The notes: generated by a model from the letters alone, not told the origin. Positions 37,699 to 49,382 are shown, counted from the first letter of the stretch. The stretch is 64,000 nt of DNA from Dyella sp. A6 (GCF_036320485.1 NZ_CP132911.1:1922001-1986000), one strand, 5' to 3'. Numbers and translations: made by a program.

Positions 37699-37788
37699 GG
37701 GCAGTCCGGCTCCCTGAATGACGACCGGAGCTTAACGCATGCATGTCGCGATAGCCCGCCCACGCGCCCTGCATGCGCGCCATCAACG

Positions 37789-37816
37789 ACATGGCCCCGG
37801 CATGCCGGGGCCATGT
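37789..37816. terminator. Perfect 28-bp palindrome downstream of glutamate dehydrogenase
   Basis: ACATGGCCCCGG, CATG, CCGGGGCCATGT: every base pairs with its mirror. It lies between the gdh stop and the nadK start. No T-run follows, so it may act as a mRNA-end stabiliser or a Rho-assisted terminator. Confidence 0.6.
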
Positions 37817-37883
37817 ACGTGGTGCACCCAACCGCGAAGGCCGCATGCCGCGCCCTGACGGAACGTGGCGACGGGGACGCGGA

Positions 37884-40800
37884 TCAGTTCACCGGCACCT
37901 GCGCCAGCTGCGCCAGACGACGCACCGCCACGGAGGCGATCGGGTAGTCCGCGTTCTGGGTCAGGATCTCGGCGAGCATGTTGCGGGTGTACTGCAGGGT
38001 GGCGTCGTCTCGCTGCAGCCAGGCCTGCACTGGCGAAACGTCGGTACGGTCGCCCACAAGCGCGAGCACCTGCGATGCCAGCGCACGGTGCTGGTGGTTC
38101 AGCTCGTCCAGCAGCGAACCGCGTGCCTGCGCATGCCAGTGGCCTTCCACCGGCAGCGCCTCGATCTGGTCGCGCAGCCATTCCAGGTCCAGCGACTCGC
38201 CCAGCTCGTAGAAGACGCCGGCCACCTTCTCGAACGGCTGGCCACTCTGCTGTGCCACTTCGACCATGTCCAGCGCGGCGCGCAGTTCGGAAACCCGGGC
38301 CAGACGCACGGCCAGGTCGGCCGGCAGGCCGAGGCCCTCCCACTTCTCCTGGCTGGACTCGAAATCGCCCTTGCCGGTCGGCGTGAGTGCTTCGGGCAAC
38401 GCCTTGCGCAACGCCGACACGCCGCTCTTGTAGCGCTCGACGTTGGCGGCGATGTCCAGCGTGCCACCGGGACGGTTGAGCAGCCAGCGGGTCATGTGGC
38501 GCAGCAGCGACCAGATCTGCATGACGGCGTCGATCTGCGTGTTCTCGGCCACCTTGCTGTCCAACGCCTCGATCTGCGCCCACAGTTCGCGCGCGTCCAG
38601 GATCTCGCGGGCCGCAGTATAGGCCTTGGCGATCGCCGCCGGTCCCTGTCCCGTGTCTTCCTGCATGCGCATCATGAAGGTCGCGCCCATGCGGTTGATC
38701 GTGGAATTGGTGACCGCGGTGGCGATGATCTCGCGCTTCAGGCGATGACGCTGCATGTGCTCGGCGTACTTGTCGTGCAGCGGTGCGGGGAAGTAGCGCA
38801 CCAGCTCCTTCGACAGATACGGGTCTTCCGGCACATCGGAATCGAGCAGCTGCTGGAACAGGCGGATCTTGTCGTACGACAGCAGCACCGACAGCTCCGG
38901 CCGGGTCAGGCCCTGGCTCCGGGTCTTGCGCTCGGTCAGCTCGGCCTCGCTGGGCAAGTTCTCCACCTGGCGGTCGAGCGAACCTTCGGCCTCCAGCGTG
39001 CGGATGAAGTGGGCCAGCGAACCGATGCGGCGCACCGACTGGTGCTCCATCAGGGTGATCGCCTGGTTCTGGCGGTAGTTGTCCCACAGCACCAGCTGAC
39101 CGACCTCGTCGGTCATCGCCGCGAGCTGGGTGTTGCGGCCGTCGAAGCTCAGCTCGCCGCGCTGCACGGCATCGTTGAGCAGGATCTTGATGTTCACCTC
39201 GTGGTCGGAAGTGTCCACACCGGCCGAGTTGTCGATGAAGTCGGTGTTCAGCAGCACGCCGTGCTGCGCCGCCTCGATGCGTCCCTTCTGGGTCAGGCCC
39301 AGGTTGCCGCCCTCGCCCACCACCTTGCAGCGCAGCTCGGCACCGTTGACGCGGATGGCGTTGTTGGCGCGGTCACCGACGTCGGCATGGGTCTCGCTGG
39401 ATGCCTTCACGTAGGTACCGATGCCACCGTTCCACAGCAGGTCGACCGGGGCCTTCAGGATAGCCGTCAGCAGGTCGTTGGGCGACAGGCTTTCCACATC
39501 GGCCTTCAGGCCCAGCACCGTGCGCACTTCGGGCGACAGCGGAATCGACTTCACGCTGCGCGGCCACACGCCACCGCCGGCCGAGATCAGCGACTTGTCG
39601 TAGTCCTCCCAGGTGGAACGCGGCAGCTTGAACATGCGCTCGCGCTCGACGAAGGACTTCTCCGCATCCGGGTTCGGGTCGAGGAAGATGTGGCGGTGAT
39701 CGAACGCGGCCACCAGCCGGATGTGCCTGGACAGCAGCATGCCGTTGCCGAACACGTCGCCGGACATGTCGCCGATGCCGGCGCAGCTGAAGTCCTGCGA
39801 CTGGCTGTCCCGGCCCAGCGCGCGGAAGTGGCGCTTGACCGACTCCCAGGCGCCCTTGGCGGTGATGCCCATGCCCTTGTGGTCGTAGCCGTTGGAGCCG
39901 CCGGAAGCGAAGGCGTCGTCCAGCCAGAAACCATGTTCGGTGGAGATCGCGTTGGCGATATCGGAGAACGTCGCCGTGCCCTTGTCGGCCGCGACCACCA
40001 GGTACGGGTCGTCCTGATCGTGGCGCACCACTGCGTGCGGTGGCACCACCTTGCCCTCGACCAGGTTGTCGGTGATGTCGAGCAGGCCGTTGATGAACAG
40101 CTTGTAGCAGGCGATACCCTCGGCCAGCTGAGCGTCGCGGTCGCCGCCCACTGGCGGCTTCTTGACGAAGAAACCGCCCTTCGAGCCAACCGGCACGATC
40201 ACGGTGTTCTTCACCATCTGGGCCTTCACCAGACCCAGCACCTCGGTGCGGAAGTCCTCGCGTCGGTCGGACCAGCGCAGGCCACCGCGCGCCACCGCGC
40301 CGAAGCGCAGATGGATGCCTTCCACCCGCGGCGAGTACACCCAGATCTCGCGGTACGGCACCGGCTTGGGTGCGTCCGGCACCATGTGCGAATCGAACTT
40401 GAAGCTGATGTACGGCCGGTGCTGGCCGTCCCACTGCTGGAAGAAGCTGGTGCGCAGGGTAGCGCGGATCACGTCCATGTAGCTCTTGATGATGCGCTCG
40501 TCGTCGAGGCTGGCGACGTTGTCGAGCAGCACCTTGAGCGTCTCCCACAGCAGCTCCACCTGCTGCTCGCGCGGCAGCGCCAGCGCGGCGACCATGTCGC
40601 CGATCAGCTCGGGCCTGGCCTTCTGCGTCGACTCGGGAATCAGCGCGGTCATCTCGCGACGCAGGGCCTCGCCGGCTTCGGCGCGCGTCGCGTCGTCGAG
40701 CTGTTCGCGCTGCGGGTCGAACTTGGCGTAGAAAAGCTCGATCAGCACGCCGGCAATCGCCGGATAGCGATTGAGCGTTTCTTCCATATAGGTCTGCGAG

Positions 40801-42806
40801 AAGGCGATGCCGACCTGCTGCAGGTATTTGCAATAGGACCGCAGTACCGCCACCTGGCGCCAGTCGGCCTGGGCCGAGAGCACCAGGTTGTTGAAACCGT
40901 CGCTTTCGGCAAGACCGCGCCAGAGCGCCTCGAAGCCGCGCTCGAAACGTTCACGCACATGAGCCAGCTCGAATGCCAGCTCGGCCCGCGGCTTCAGTTC
41001 GAAGTCGTGGATGGTGAGCTGCTGCCCATCGCTTTCCAGCGTGTAGACATGTTCGGCCAGCATCTGCACGCCCATGTTCTCCAGCATGGGCAGCGCGTCG
41101 GACAGCGGAATCGGCGCGCCGTGGTGGATGACCTTGAAACGCAGCCCGTCATTGCGCGCATCCTGATACAGGCGCACATGCAGGGCATCGCTGCCCGTCA
41201 GGGCGGCCAGCGCGCGCACGTCGACGGCGGCGGCTTCCGGTGAAACATCCTCGACATAACCCGCCGGCAGCACCTTGCCGAAGCGGTTGAGCAGCGCGAC
41301 ACCCTGCGCCTCGCCCATGTCGCGCACCAGGTTCTCGCGCAGGCCGTCGTGCCAGTTGCGCACGATGTGCTGCAGGCGATGTTCGAGGTCCGCCAGTTCA
41401 TAGCTCGGGTGATTGCCCGGCTTCGGCCGCACGGTCACGTGCAGGCGGGCCAGCGCGGACTCGCCCATCAACACGCTGGAATCCACGCTCTCACCCTGGA
41501 AGGCCTCGCGCAGCATGCTTTCGATGCGCTCGCGTACCGTGGTGTTGAAGCGCTCGCGCGGCACGAATACCAGACAGGTGAAGAAGCGGCCGAAGCGGTC
41601 GCGGCGCACGAACATGCGCGAATGCGCGCGCTGACGCAGTTCGAGAATGCCGGAGGCCACCGCGAACAGCTCTTCCTCGCTGCTCTGGAACAGCTCGTCG
41701 TGCGGCAGCGTCTCAAGGATGTGCCGCAGGGATTTGCCCGAGTGCGAGTCGCGCTTGAGTCCGGAGCGGGCAAGCACCGCCTCCACTTTGTGGCGCACCA
41801 GCGGCACGTCCTGCGGCCGTGCCATATAGGCGCTGGACGTGAACAGGCCGAGGAAGCGCTGCTCGGATACCGGCAGGCCGGCATCGTCGAACTGCAGCAC
41901 GCCGACGTAATCCATGTTGCCGGCACGGTGCACATGCGAGCGCGCATTGGTCTTGGTCAGGATGATCGCATCGATCGCGCCCGACTGCGGCAGTGCGGTG
42001 GCCGCCAGGCTGCTCAGCGAGCGTGGCGCCACCGAACGCTCGCGGCCACGCAGGATGCCCATGCCCGAGGCGTCGCGCGCGCGCAGCACGCGGTCGCTGC
42101 TCTCGCCCAGCACTTCGTATTCGCGATAGCCGAGGAAGGTGAAATTGTCTTCGGTCAGCCAGCGCAGGAACCCGGCGGCTTCCTGTGTCGATTCGGCATC
42201 CAGGGCCGGTTCGCGCTGCGGCAATTCGTCGGCGATCGACAGCATCTTGCTGCGCATCGCGGCCCAGTCGGCCACGGCTAGGCGCACGTCGTCGAGCGCG
42301 GCCTGCACTTCCGTACACAGTCGGGCACGGGCGTCATCGTCGGCCAGCGTGTCGATCTCGAAATGCATCACCGACTCGGCGTGACCCGCCGCATCGCCCA
42401 TGGCCTTGAGCTGGCCAGAGGCATCACGAACCACCTTCACCACCGGATGGATCACCACGTGGATCGGCGAGCTGTCGGATACTGCCATGCTCACCGTGTC
42501 CACTAGGAACGGCATGTCGTCGGTCACCACCTGCAGCAGATCGGAACCACCGACCATCGAAGGCACTACCCGCACGGTACTGTGCCCGGGCTCGCGCGTG
42601 GCGACGAAATCCAGCAGGCCGGCAATCAGCGACGCCCATGCGGCTGGCTCGTGCAGCGCTTGGTCACCCGCGGACACGCGCGAGAAGAAGGCTCTGATAA
42701 AAAATTGCGCCTCATCAAGGCGCTGGGTCGGTAAGCCGCTTTTCTTCAGTTCTTCGAGCACGACGGCGGGGAGATCAACGTCGTTGGCTGCACGGATTGC
42801 ATTCAT
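37884..42806 (-). CDS. gdhB: NAD-dependent glutamate dehydrogenase, 180-kDa class
   Basis: A 1640-residue enzyme deaminating glutamate to 2-oxoglutarate with NAD. The first ~650 residues are the ACT-like regulatory domains found only in the large class. The catalytic core follows, with FGAVARGGLRWSDRREDFRT and VPVGSKGGFFVKKP carrying the substrate Lys, and the NAD domain has GIGDMSGDVFGNGML. A long helical C-terminal region completes it. The start at 42806 (MNAIRAANDVDL) is used; a TTG 9 bases upstream is in frame. Length is typical (~1600). It is monocistronic apart from nadK. Confidence 0.95.
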   Translation of the reverse strand: MNAIRAANDVDLPAVVLEELKKSGLPTQRLDEAQFFIRAFFSRVSAGDQALHEPAAWASLIAGLLDFVATREPGHSTVRVVPSMVGGSDLLQVVTDDMPFLVDTVSMAVSDSSPIHVVIHPVVKVVRDASGQLKAMGDAAGHAESVMHFEIDTLADDDARARLCTEVQAALDDVRLAVADWAAMRSKMLSIADELPQREPALDAESTQEAAGFLRWLTEDNFTFLGYREYEVLGESSDRVLRARDASGMGILRGRERSVAPRSLSSLAATALPQSGAIDAIILTKTNARSHVHRAGNMDYVGVLQFDDAGLPVSEQRFLGLFTSSAYMARPQDVPLVRHKVEAVLARSGLKRDSHSGKSLRHILETLPHDELFQSSEEELFAVASGILELRQRAHSRMFVRRDRFGRFFTCLVFVPRERFNTTVRERIESMLREAFQGESVDSSVLMGESALARLHVTVRPKPGNHPSYELADLEHRLQHIVRNWHDGLRENLVRDMGEAQGVALLNRFGKVLPAGYVEDVSPEAAAVDVRALAALTGSDALHVRLYQDARNDGLRFKVIHHGAPIPLSDALPMLENMGVQMLAEHVYTLESDGQQLTIHDFELKPRAELAFELAHVRERFERGFEALWRGLAESDGFNNLVLSAQADWRQVAVLRSYCKYLQQVGIAFSQTYMEETLNRYPAIAGVLIELFYAKFDPQREQLDDATRAEAGEALRREMTALIPESTQKARPELIGDMVAALALPREQQVELLWETLKVLLDNVASLDDERIIKSYMDVIRATLRTSFFQQWDGQHRPYISFKFDSHMVPDAPKPVPYREIWVYSPRVEGIHLRFGAVARGGLRWSDRREDFRTEVLGLVKAQMVKNTVIVPVGSKGGFFVKKPPVGGDRDAQLAEGIACYKLFINGLLDITDNLVEGKVVPPHAVVRHDQDDPYLVVAADKGTATFSDIANAISTEHGFWLDDAFASGGSNGYDHKGMGITAKGAWESVKRHFRALGRDSQSQDFSCAGIGDMSGDVFGNGMLLSRHIRLVAAFDHRHIFLDPNPDAEKSFVERERMFKLPRSTWEDYDKSLISAGGGVWPRSVKSIPLSPEVRTVLGLKADVESLSPNDLLTAILKAPVDLLWNGGIGTYVKASSETHADVGDRANNAIRVNGAELRCKVVGEGGNLGLTQKGRIEAAQHGVLLNTDFIDNSAGVDTSDHEVNIKILLNDAVQRGELSFDGRNTQLAAMTDEVGQLVLWDNYRQNQAITLMEHQSVRRIGSLAHFIRTLEAEGSLDRQVENLPSEAELTERKTRSQGLTRPELSVLLSYDKIRLFQQLLDSDVPEDPYLSKELVRYFPAPLHDKYAEHMQRHRLKREIIATAVTNSTINRMGATFMMRMQEDTGQGPAAIAKAYTAAREILDARELWAQIEALDSKVAENTQIDAVMQIWSLLRHMTRWLLNRPGGTLDIAANVERYKSGVSALRKALPEALTPTGKGDFESSQEKWEGLGLPADLAVRLARVSELRAALDMVEVAQQSGQPFEKVAGVFYELGESLDLEWLRDQIEALPVEGHWHAQARGSLLDELNHQHRALASQVLALVGDRTDVSPVQAWLQRDDATLQYTRNMLAEILTQNADYPIASVAVRRLAQLAQVPVN

Positions 42807-43414
42807 GGCACTCAACTTGTCTGTGGGAACGGAACGAACGGGTGCAAAAAACCGTTAAAGGATACGCCTCGTCATTCCGCTTATCCATAAGCGAATCCAT
42901 GTGCGAACGCACACAGCAGCGACTGCACAACACTGCAGCAAACCGTCATGCGCCGTATCATCGAGCCTATGAGCGAAGCATGCCGCTCGCGGGATTCATG
43001 GGCACGCACGAAGCCTGTTCATCTGCTGTTGCGGCTGCGGCCCCGAAGCATCGCGTCACACGAAACAAAATGCGCCCGGCATGGCGTCATGGCGTGAACG
43101 ATCCCTTCGGAATGCTGCGCAGAATTTTTCGACCCGCCATGCGTTACTCACAGACAGCCAGACCTTGCAAGTGCCTAAAAAGAGACTGGATTCGGGTCAC
43201 GCATAAATTGTAAACTGACCGGTATACCCAATTAACGACAACTCGCATTGCGCACGCGGGTGTCGCCTTGGCGACAGTCGACAGGACGAACAGCACGTGA
43301 CCCATGCAGACCGCATGCGGATCATCCACAACAACAAGCTGCCCAAGCCGCGACTGACGACACACCAGCACCCTCTTCCCCTCGATCATGCACCACGCCT
43401 CAACTGGAGCTCTC
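42807..43414. other. Divergent intergenic region, gdh and RND operon
   Basis: About 600 bases without a supported gene; short frames here lack family features. Two neighbouring inverted repeats lie about 75-105 bases before the gdh start: CGCTTAT-CC-ATAAGCG (42879-42894) and GTGCG-AA-CGCAC (42901-42912). Nearer the pump genes is an AT-richer stretch with the 8-bp palindrome GGTATACC at 43221-43228, a candidate operator. No adjacent regulator gene accompanies the pump. Confidence 0.5.
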
Positions 43415-44608
43415 ATGAAGTCATCGACATTGCGCCTGCCTGCGCTGTGCCTCGGCCTGCTGACGCTGGCGGCCTGCAGCAAGGGCAAGCCCCAGGGAAT
43501 GCCGCAGATGCCTCCGCCCCAGGTCGGCGTGATCACGGCCCAGCCGCAGAATGCGCCGCTGACCAAAGGCCTGGTGGGCCGGCTGTCTGCCTACCGCAGC
43601 GCGGATGTGCGCGCCCGTGTGTCCGGCGTGCTGCTGAAGCGCGTGTACAAGGAAGGCAGCGAGGTCAAGAAGGGGCAGCTGCTGTTCCAGATCGACCCGG
43701 CTCCGCTCAAGGCTGCACTGAATGCCGCATTGGCATCGCTGGCCGAGACCCGGGCGACCTATCTCAACGACAAGATCGCCGCCGACCGCGCACGGGCGCT
43801 GGCACCCAAGGGTTACATCGCCAAGTCCAGCCTCGACGACGCCGAGGCCGCAGAGCGCACTGCCGCCGCAGCGGTGAAGGCCGCTGAGGCCAATGTGCAG
43901 ACCGCGCGCATCAATCTGGGCTACGCCGACGTCACCTCGCCGATCACCGGCCGTGCCGAACAGCAGCAGGTCACCGAGGGCGCCCTGGTCGGCGGCAGCT
44001 CGCAGACCCTGCTCACCACGGTCGACCAGATCGACCCGCTGTACGTCAATTTCACCCTGAGCGTCACCGACCTCGAGCAGATGCAGCGTGCCGAGGGCAA
44101 CGGCGACCTCACCCTTAGCAAGCCCGATGCGGCCAGCGTCGACATCACCCTGCCCGACGGCTCGTCGTACGGCGAAGCAGGAACCCTGGACTTCTCCAGC
44201 ACTGCAGTGGACCCGTCCACCGGTGCGGTGACAATGCGCGCGGTCGTTCCCAATCCCAAGCACACCTTGCTGCCGGGCATGTACGTGACGCTCAAGGCCA
44301 AGCTCGGCGAACAGCACAAGGTCTACCTGATTCCGCAGGCGGCCATCCAGCGCGACACGGTCGGCGCTTATGTGATGGTGGTCGGCGCGGGTGGCAAGGT
44401 GATCCGGCGCGACATCACCCTCGGCACCATGAGCGGCGGCGACTGGATCGTCACCACCGGCATACAGCCGGGCGACAAGGTGATCGTGTCGGGCGTGCAG
44501 AACGTCAAGGAAGGCATCGAGGCCAAGGCTTCGCCCTGGCACCCGCAGGCCACCCAGGCCAGTCATGCCGGCGCCAAGGCACCGGCCGGCCACGCCAGCG
44601 GCAAGTAA
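43415..44608 (+). CDS. RND efflux periplasmic adaptor subunit (AcrA/MexA type)
   Basis: A 397-residue membrane-fusion lipoprotein. The lipobox LTLAAC puts the anchor Cys near residue 21. RLSAYRSADVRARVSGVLLK and INLGYADVTSPITGRAE are the two halves of the lipoyl domain, with an alpha hairpin between them and a barrel plus membrane-proximal domain after. It connects the RND pump to an outer-membrane factor, which is not encoded here. The start at 43415 has GGAG seven bases upstream. Confidence 0.94.
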   Translation: MKSSTLRLPALCLGLLTLAACSKGKPQGMPQMPPPQVGVITAQPQNAPLTKGLVGRLSAYRSADVRARVSGVLLKRVYKEGSEVKKGQLLFQIDPAPLKAALNAALASLAETRATYLNDKIAADRARALAPKGYIAKSSLDDAEAAERTAAAAVKAAEANVQTARINLGYADVTSPITGRAEQQQVTEGALVGGSSQTLLTTVDQIDPLYVNFTLSVTDLEQMQRAEGNGDLTLSKPDAASVDITLPDGSSYGEAGTLDFSSTAVDPSTGAVTMRAVVPNPKHTLLPGMYVTLKAKLGEQHKVYLIPQAAIQRDTVGAYVMVVGAGGKVIRRDITLGTMSGGDWIVTTGIQPGDKVIVSGVQNVKEGIEAKASPWHPQATQASHAGAKAPAGHASGK

Positions 44609-44620
44609 CGGAGCGACGAC

Positions 44621-47600
44621 ATGCCGAGTTTTTTCATCGACCGCCCGATTTTCGCGTGGGTGGTAGCCATCCTGATCTCGCTGGGAGGCGTGCTGGCCAT
44701 CCTCAACCTGGGTGTCGAGTCGTACCCGAACATCGCCCCGCCCCAGGTGACCGTGACGGCCAGCTATCCGGGTGCGAGTGCCCAGACCACCGAGAAGACC
44801 GTCACCCAGGTCATCGAACAGCAGCTCACCGGCATCGACCACCTGCTGTACTTCAGCTCAACCTCCAGTTCGACCGGCCAGGCGCAGATCACGCTGACCT
44901 TCCAGACCGGCACCGATCCGGACATCGCCCAGGTGCAGGTGCAGAACAAGGTCTCGCTGGCCACGCCTCACCTGCCCAGCGAGGTGACCGCCCAGGGCGT
45001 GGTGGTGGCCAAGGCCAATGCCGGCTTCCTGATGGTGGCGGCGCTGCGCTCCGACAACCCGAGCATCGGCCGCAACCGCCTCAACGACATCGTGGCGTCG
45101 GAAGTGCTTGACCAGATCTCGCGCATTCCCGGCGTCGGCAGCACCAACCAGTTCGGCTCCGAATACGCCATGCGCATCTGGCTGAACCCGGACAAGCTGC
45201 ACGGCTACGGCCTGTCGGCGACCGACGTGCTGAATGCGGTCGAGGCGCAGAACGTGCAGTTCGCAGCCGGCTCGATCGGTGCCGACCCCGCCGTTCCCGG
45301 CCAGGGTTTCACCGCCAGCGTAAGTGCCGAGGGGCGCTTCACCACGCCGCAGCAGTTCGCCAACATCATCCTGCGCACCAATACCGACGGCACCACGGTG
45401 ACGCTGGGCGACGTCGCCAGGATCGGCTTCGGGCCGCAGAACTACGGCTTCAACACCGTATACAACGGCAAGCCCATCGGTGCCTTCGGCATCCAGTTGC
45501 TGCCCGGCGCCAACGCGCTCAACGTGGCGACCGCGGTACGCGCCAAGCTGGCGCAGTTGTCCAATTCGTTCCCGCCGGGCGTCAGCTGGTTCGTTCCCTA
45601 CGACAGCACCTCCTTCGTGAAGATTTCGATCCACGAAGTGGTGCAGACCTTGTTCGAGGCGATCGCGCTGGTGTTCCTGGTGATGTGGCTGTTCCTGCAG
45701 AACATCCGCGCCACCATCATTCCCACCCTGGTGATTCCGGTGGCCCTGCTGGGCACCTTCCTGGGCATGCTCGCGATCGGCTTCACCATCAACCAGCTGA
45801 CCCTTTTCGGCATGGTGCTAGCCATCGGCATCGTGGTCGACGACGCGATCGTGGTGATCGAGAACGTCGAGCGCATCATGACCGAGGAAAACCTGTCGCC
45901 CAAGGAGGCCACCCGCAAGGCCATGGGGCAGATCACCGGTGCGGTGGTGGCGATCACCGTGGTGCTGGCGGCGGTGTTCGTGCCATCGGCACTGCAGCCT
46001 GGCGCCTCGGGCATCATCTACAAGCAGTTCGCGCTGACGATCGCGCTGTCGATGGGCTTTTCGGCTTTCCTGGCACTGTCGTTCACGCCGGCTCTGTGCG
46101 CCAGCTTCCTGCAGCCGGAACACCACAAGAAGAAGAATTTCATCTTCCGCAAGTTCAACGACCTATTTGCCTGGTCCACCCATCGGTATACCGGTCACGT
46201 CGGCCATGCGGTGAAGCATGCGCCGCGCTGGATGCTGGCGTTCGTGGTGATCTCGGTGCTGGCTGGCTATCTATACACCCGCCTGCCCGGCAGCTTCCTG
46301 CCCGAGGAAGACCAGGGCTACGCCTTGTCGGTGATCCAGCTGCCACCGGGCGCAACCAAGGAACGCACGACCCAGGTCATGACGCAGATGCTGGGCATCC
46401 TGCGCAAGGACCCCGCGGTCGAGGGCGTGCTGCAGGTTACCGGCTTCAGCTTCATCGGCAAGGGCGAAAATGCCGGCATGGCCTTCATCAGGCTCAAGGA
46501 CTGGAGCAAGCGCAACGTCACCGCCGAACAGTTCATACAACGGGCGAACCGGGAACTGCACCAGATCAATGGCGCAAGGATCTTCGTAGCCAACATCCCC
46601 ACGGTGCAGGGTCTCGGCCAGTTCGGTGGCTTCGACATGTACCTGCAGGACCGTAGCGGTGCCGGGCGAGCGGCGTTGACCAACGCGCGCAACCTGCTGC
46701 TGGCCAAGGCCGCCCAGGACAAGATGCTGACCGGGGTGCGGCCCAACTCGCTCAACGATGCCCCACAGCTGCACCTGCAGGTGGATCGTGTGCAGGCTCA
46801 GTCGATGGGTCTGTCGGTCAGCGATGTCTACAACGCCATCCGGCTGATGCTGGCACCGACCTATGTGAACGACTTCACCTACGGCGGCCGCGTCAAGAAG
46901 GTGATGCTGCAGGCCGATGCGCCGTATCGCATGGGCCCGGACGCGTTGCAGCACTTCTATACCCCGAGCACTACCGAGACGAACAGCGACGGCACGCCGG
47001 CCATGATTCCGATATCCAACGTGGTGCATACCAGTTGGACCATGGCCTCACCCTCGCTGACCCGCTACAACGGCTACCCGGCCGTGGAGATCGTTGGCTC
47101 GCCGGCACCCGGTTTTGCCTCGGGCCAGGCCATGACCGAGATGGAAAAGATCGTCAACAACGATCTACCGCACGGTTATGGCTACGACTGGACCGGTCAG
47201 TCCTACCAGGAAATCATTTCCGGCAACGCTGCCACGCTTCTGATGGTGCTGTCGGTAGTGATCGTGTTCCTGGCCCTGGCCGCGCTCTACGAGAGCTGGT
47301 CGATCCCGGTATCGGTGTTGCTGGTAGTGCCGCTGGGCCTGCTTGGTACGGTGGTGTTTACCCTGCTGCGCGGTCTGTCCGACGACATCTACTTCAAGAT
47401 CGGCCTGATCACGGTGATCGGCCTGGCGGCCAAGAACGCGATCCTGATCGTGGAGTTCGCGGTCGAACAGCAGCAGCACGGACGGACCCTGCGGGAAGGC
47501 GTCATCGAGGCCGCGCGCCTGCGACTGCGTCCGATCTTGATGACCTCGCTAGCGTTCATCCTGGGCGTGTTCCCGCTGTTCATCTCCACCGGTGCCGGCG

Positions 47601-47800
47601 CCAATGCGCGCCATGCCATCGGCACCGGCGTGATCGGCGGCATGCTGTTCGCCACCGTGTTCGGCCTGCTGCTGATTCCGGTGTTCTACGTGGTGGTGCG
47701 CCGCCTGTTGGGCGACAAGCTGGACGGCGACGAACAGGTACCGCCGGCATCGGGCACGAACATGCAGTCGTTCGATTCCGATCCACGACACGGGCATTGA
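44621..47800 (+). CDS. RND multidrug efflux transporter (AcrB/MexB, HAE1 family)
   Basis: A 1059-residue inner-membrane pump, normal length. It starts MPSFFIDRPIFAWVVAILI and has twelve helices with two large periplasmic loops. The proton-relay Asp pair is in TM4 (AIGIVVDDAIVVIENVER), and the TM10 Lys region is in GLAAKNAILIVEFAVE. It belongs to the hydrophobe/amphiphile efflux group. It follows the adaptor gene by 12 bases and is closed by a terminator. An outer-membrane partner must come from elsewhere, perhaps the OprM-like gene at 18.4 kb. Confidence 0.96.
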   Translation: MPSFFIDRPIFAWVVAILISLGGVLAILNLGVESYPNIAPPQVTVTASYPGASAQTTEKTVTQVIEQQLTGIDHLLYFSSTSSSTGQAQITLTFQTGTDPDIAQVQVQNKVSLATPHLPSEVTAQGVVVAKANAGFLMVAALRSDNPSIGRNRLNDIVASEVLDQISRIPGVGSTNQFGSEYAMRIWLNPDKLHGYGLSATDVLNAVEAQNVQFAAGSIGADPAVPGQGFTASVSAEGRFTTPQQFANIILRTNTDGTTVTLGDVARIGFGPQNYGFNTVYNGKPIGAFGIQLLPGANALNVATAVRAKLAQLSNSFPPGVSWFVPYDSTSFVKISIHEVVQTLFEAIALVFLVMWLFLQNIRATIIPTLVIPVALLGTFLGMLAIGFTINQLTLFGMVLAIGIVVDDAIVVIENVERIMTEENLSPKEATRKAMGQITGAVVAITVVLAAVFVPSALQPGASGIIYKQFALTIALSMGFSAFLALSFTPALCASFLQPEHHKKKNFIFRKFNDLFAWSTHRYTGHVGHAVKHAPRWMLAFVVISVLAGYLYTRLPGSFLPEEDQGYALSVIQLPPGATKERTTQVMTQMLGILRKDPAVEGVLQVTGFSFIGKGENAGMAFIRLKDWSKRNVTAEQFIQRANRELHQINGARIFVANIPTVQGLGQFGGFDMYLQDRSGAGRAALTNARNLLLAKAAQDKMLTGVRPNSLNDAPQLHLQVDRVQAQSMGLSVSDVYNAIRLMLAPTYVNDFTYGGRVKKVMLQADAPYRMGPDALQHFYTPSTTETNSDGTPAMIPISNVVHTSWTMASPSLTRYNGYPAVEIVGSPAPGFASGQAMTEMEKIVNNDLPHGYGYDWTGQSYQEIISGNAATLLMVLSVVIVFLALAALYESWSIPVSVLLVVPLGLLGTVVFTLLRGLSDDIYFKIGLITVIGLAAKNAILIVEFAVEQQQHGRTLREGVIEAARLRLRPILMTSLAFILGVFPLFISTGAGANARHAIGTGVIGGMLFATVFGLLLIPVFYVVVRRLLGDKLDGDEQVPPASGTNMQSFDSDPRHGH

Positions 47801-47896
47801 AATGCAGGCGTGAGTCGAGAGGAGTGAAAGTGGTTGCCCGCAGGTTCGTGGAGTCGGCGTGGTGACCTGGTACCCCGTGATTCAGCTGTCCATACA

Positions 47897-47930
47897 GAAA
47901 AGGCCCCGGCTTGTGCCGGGGCCTTTTTTT
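47897..47930. terminator. Bidirectional intrinsic terminator
   Basis: AAAAGGCCCCGGC, a TTGT loop, then GCCGGGGCCTTTTTTT. It lies between the RND pump (plus) and the acyl-CoA dehydrogenase (minus), which converge. Confidence 0.92.
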
Positions 47931-47995
47931 GAAATCTGCGCGCGGTGAGCGCTCGACCACTCCTCTCCGCTCACTTCCCGCGCCCAGCTCCTAGC

Positions 47996-49156
<1,161 letters not shown>

Positions 49157-49350
49157 GGAAAGCTCCAATGGGGGTAAGAAAGCCCGCCATTTTAGCGTCC
49201 CTGCCCGTCCGACCCATGTGCGGATGCAGCAGAAAGCAGGGGCGCGCGTGGACAGAAATCCGGAGCCTCATAGGCTTACAAAGTCACCTCTCACCCATCG
49301 CGCCCACATAACTTGGCTCTTGACGTGGAGCCAACCACCGCCTAGCCTTA

Positions 49351-49372
49351 TTGATCTCTCTATCGAGATAAA
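49351..49372. promoter_or_regulatory. Candidate SahR/ArsR operator before the regulator gene
   Basis: TTGATCTC at 49351-49358 and GAGATAAA at 49365-49372 form an inverted repeat with one mismatch and a 6-base spacer. It ends 10 bases before the GTG start at 49383 and would be well placed for autoregulation and control of the metH genes. Confidence 0.5.
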
Positions 49373-49382
49373 AGGATGCAAT

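Noticed and set aside
37773..41243. Very long plus-strand frame (1156 codons) opposite glutamate dehydrogenase
   Set aside because: It is the antisense shadow of a high-GC coding gene. Its His/Gln/Arg-rich composition has no domain, and the minus-strand gene is unmistakable.
42816..43410. Regulator gene for the RND pump in the upstream gap
   Set aside because: Frames in this region are short, overlap each other and lack any helix-turn-helix pattern.
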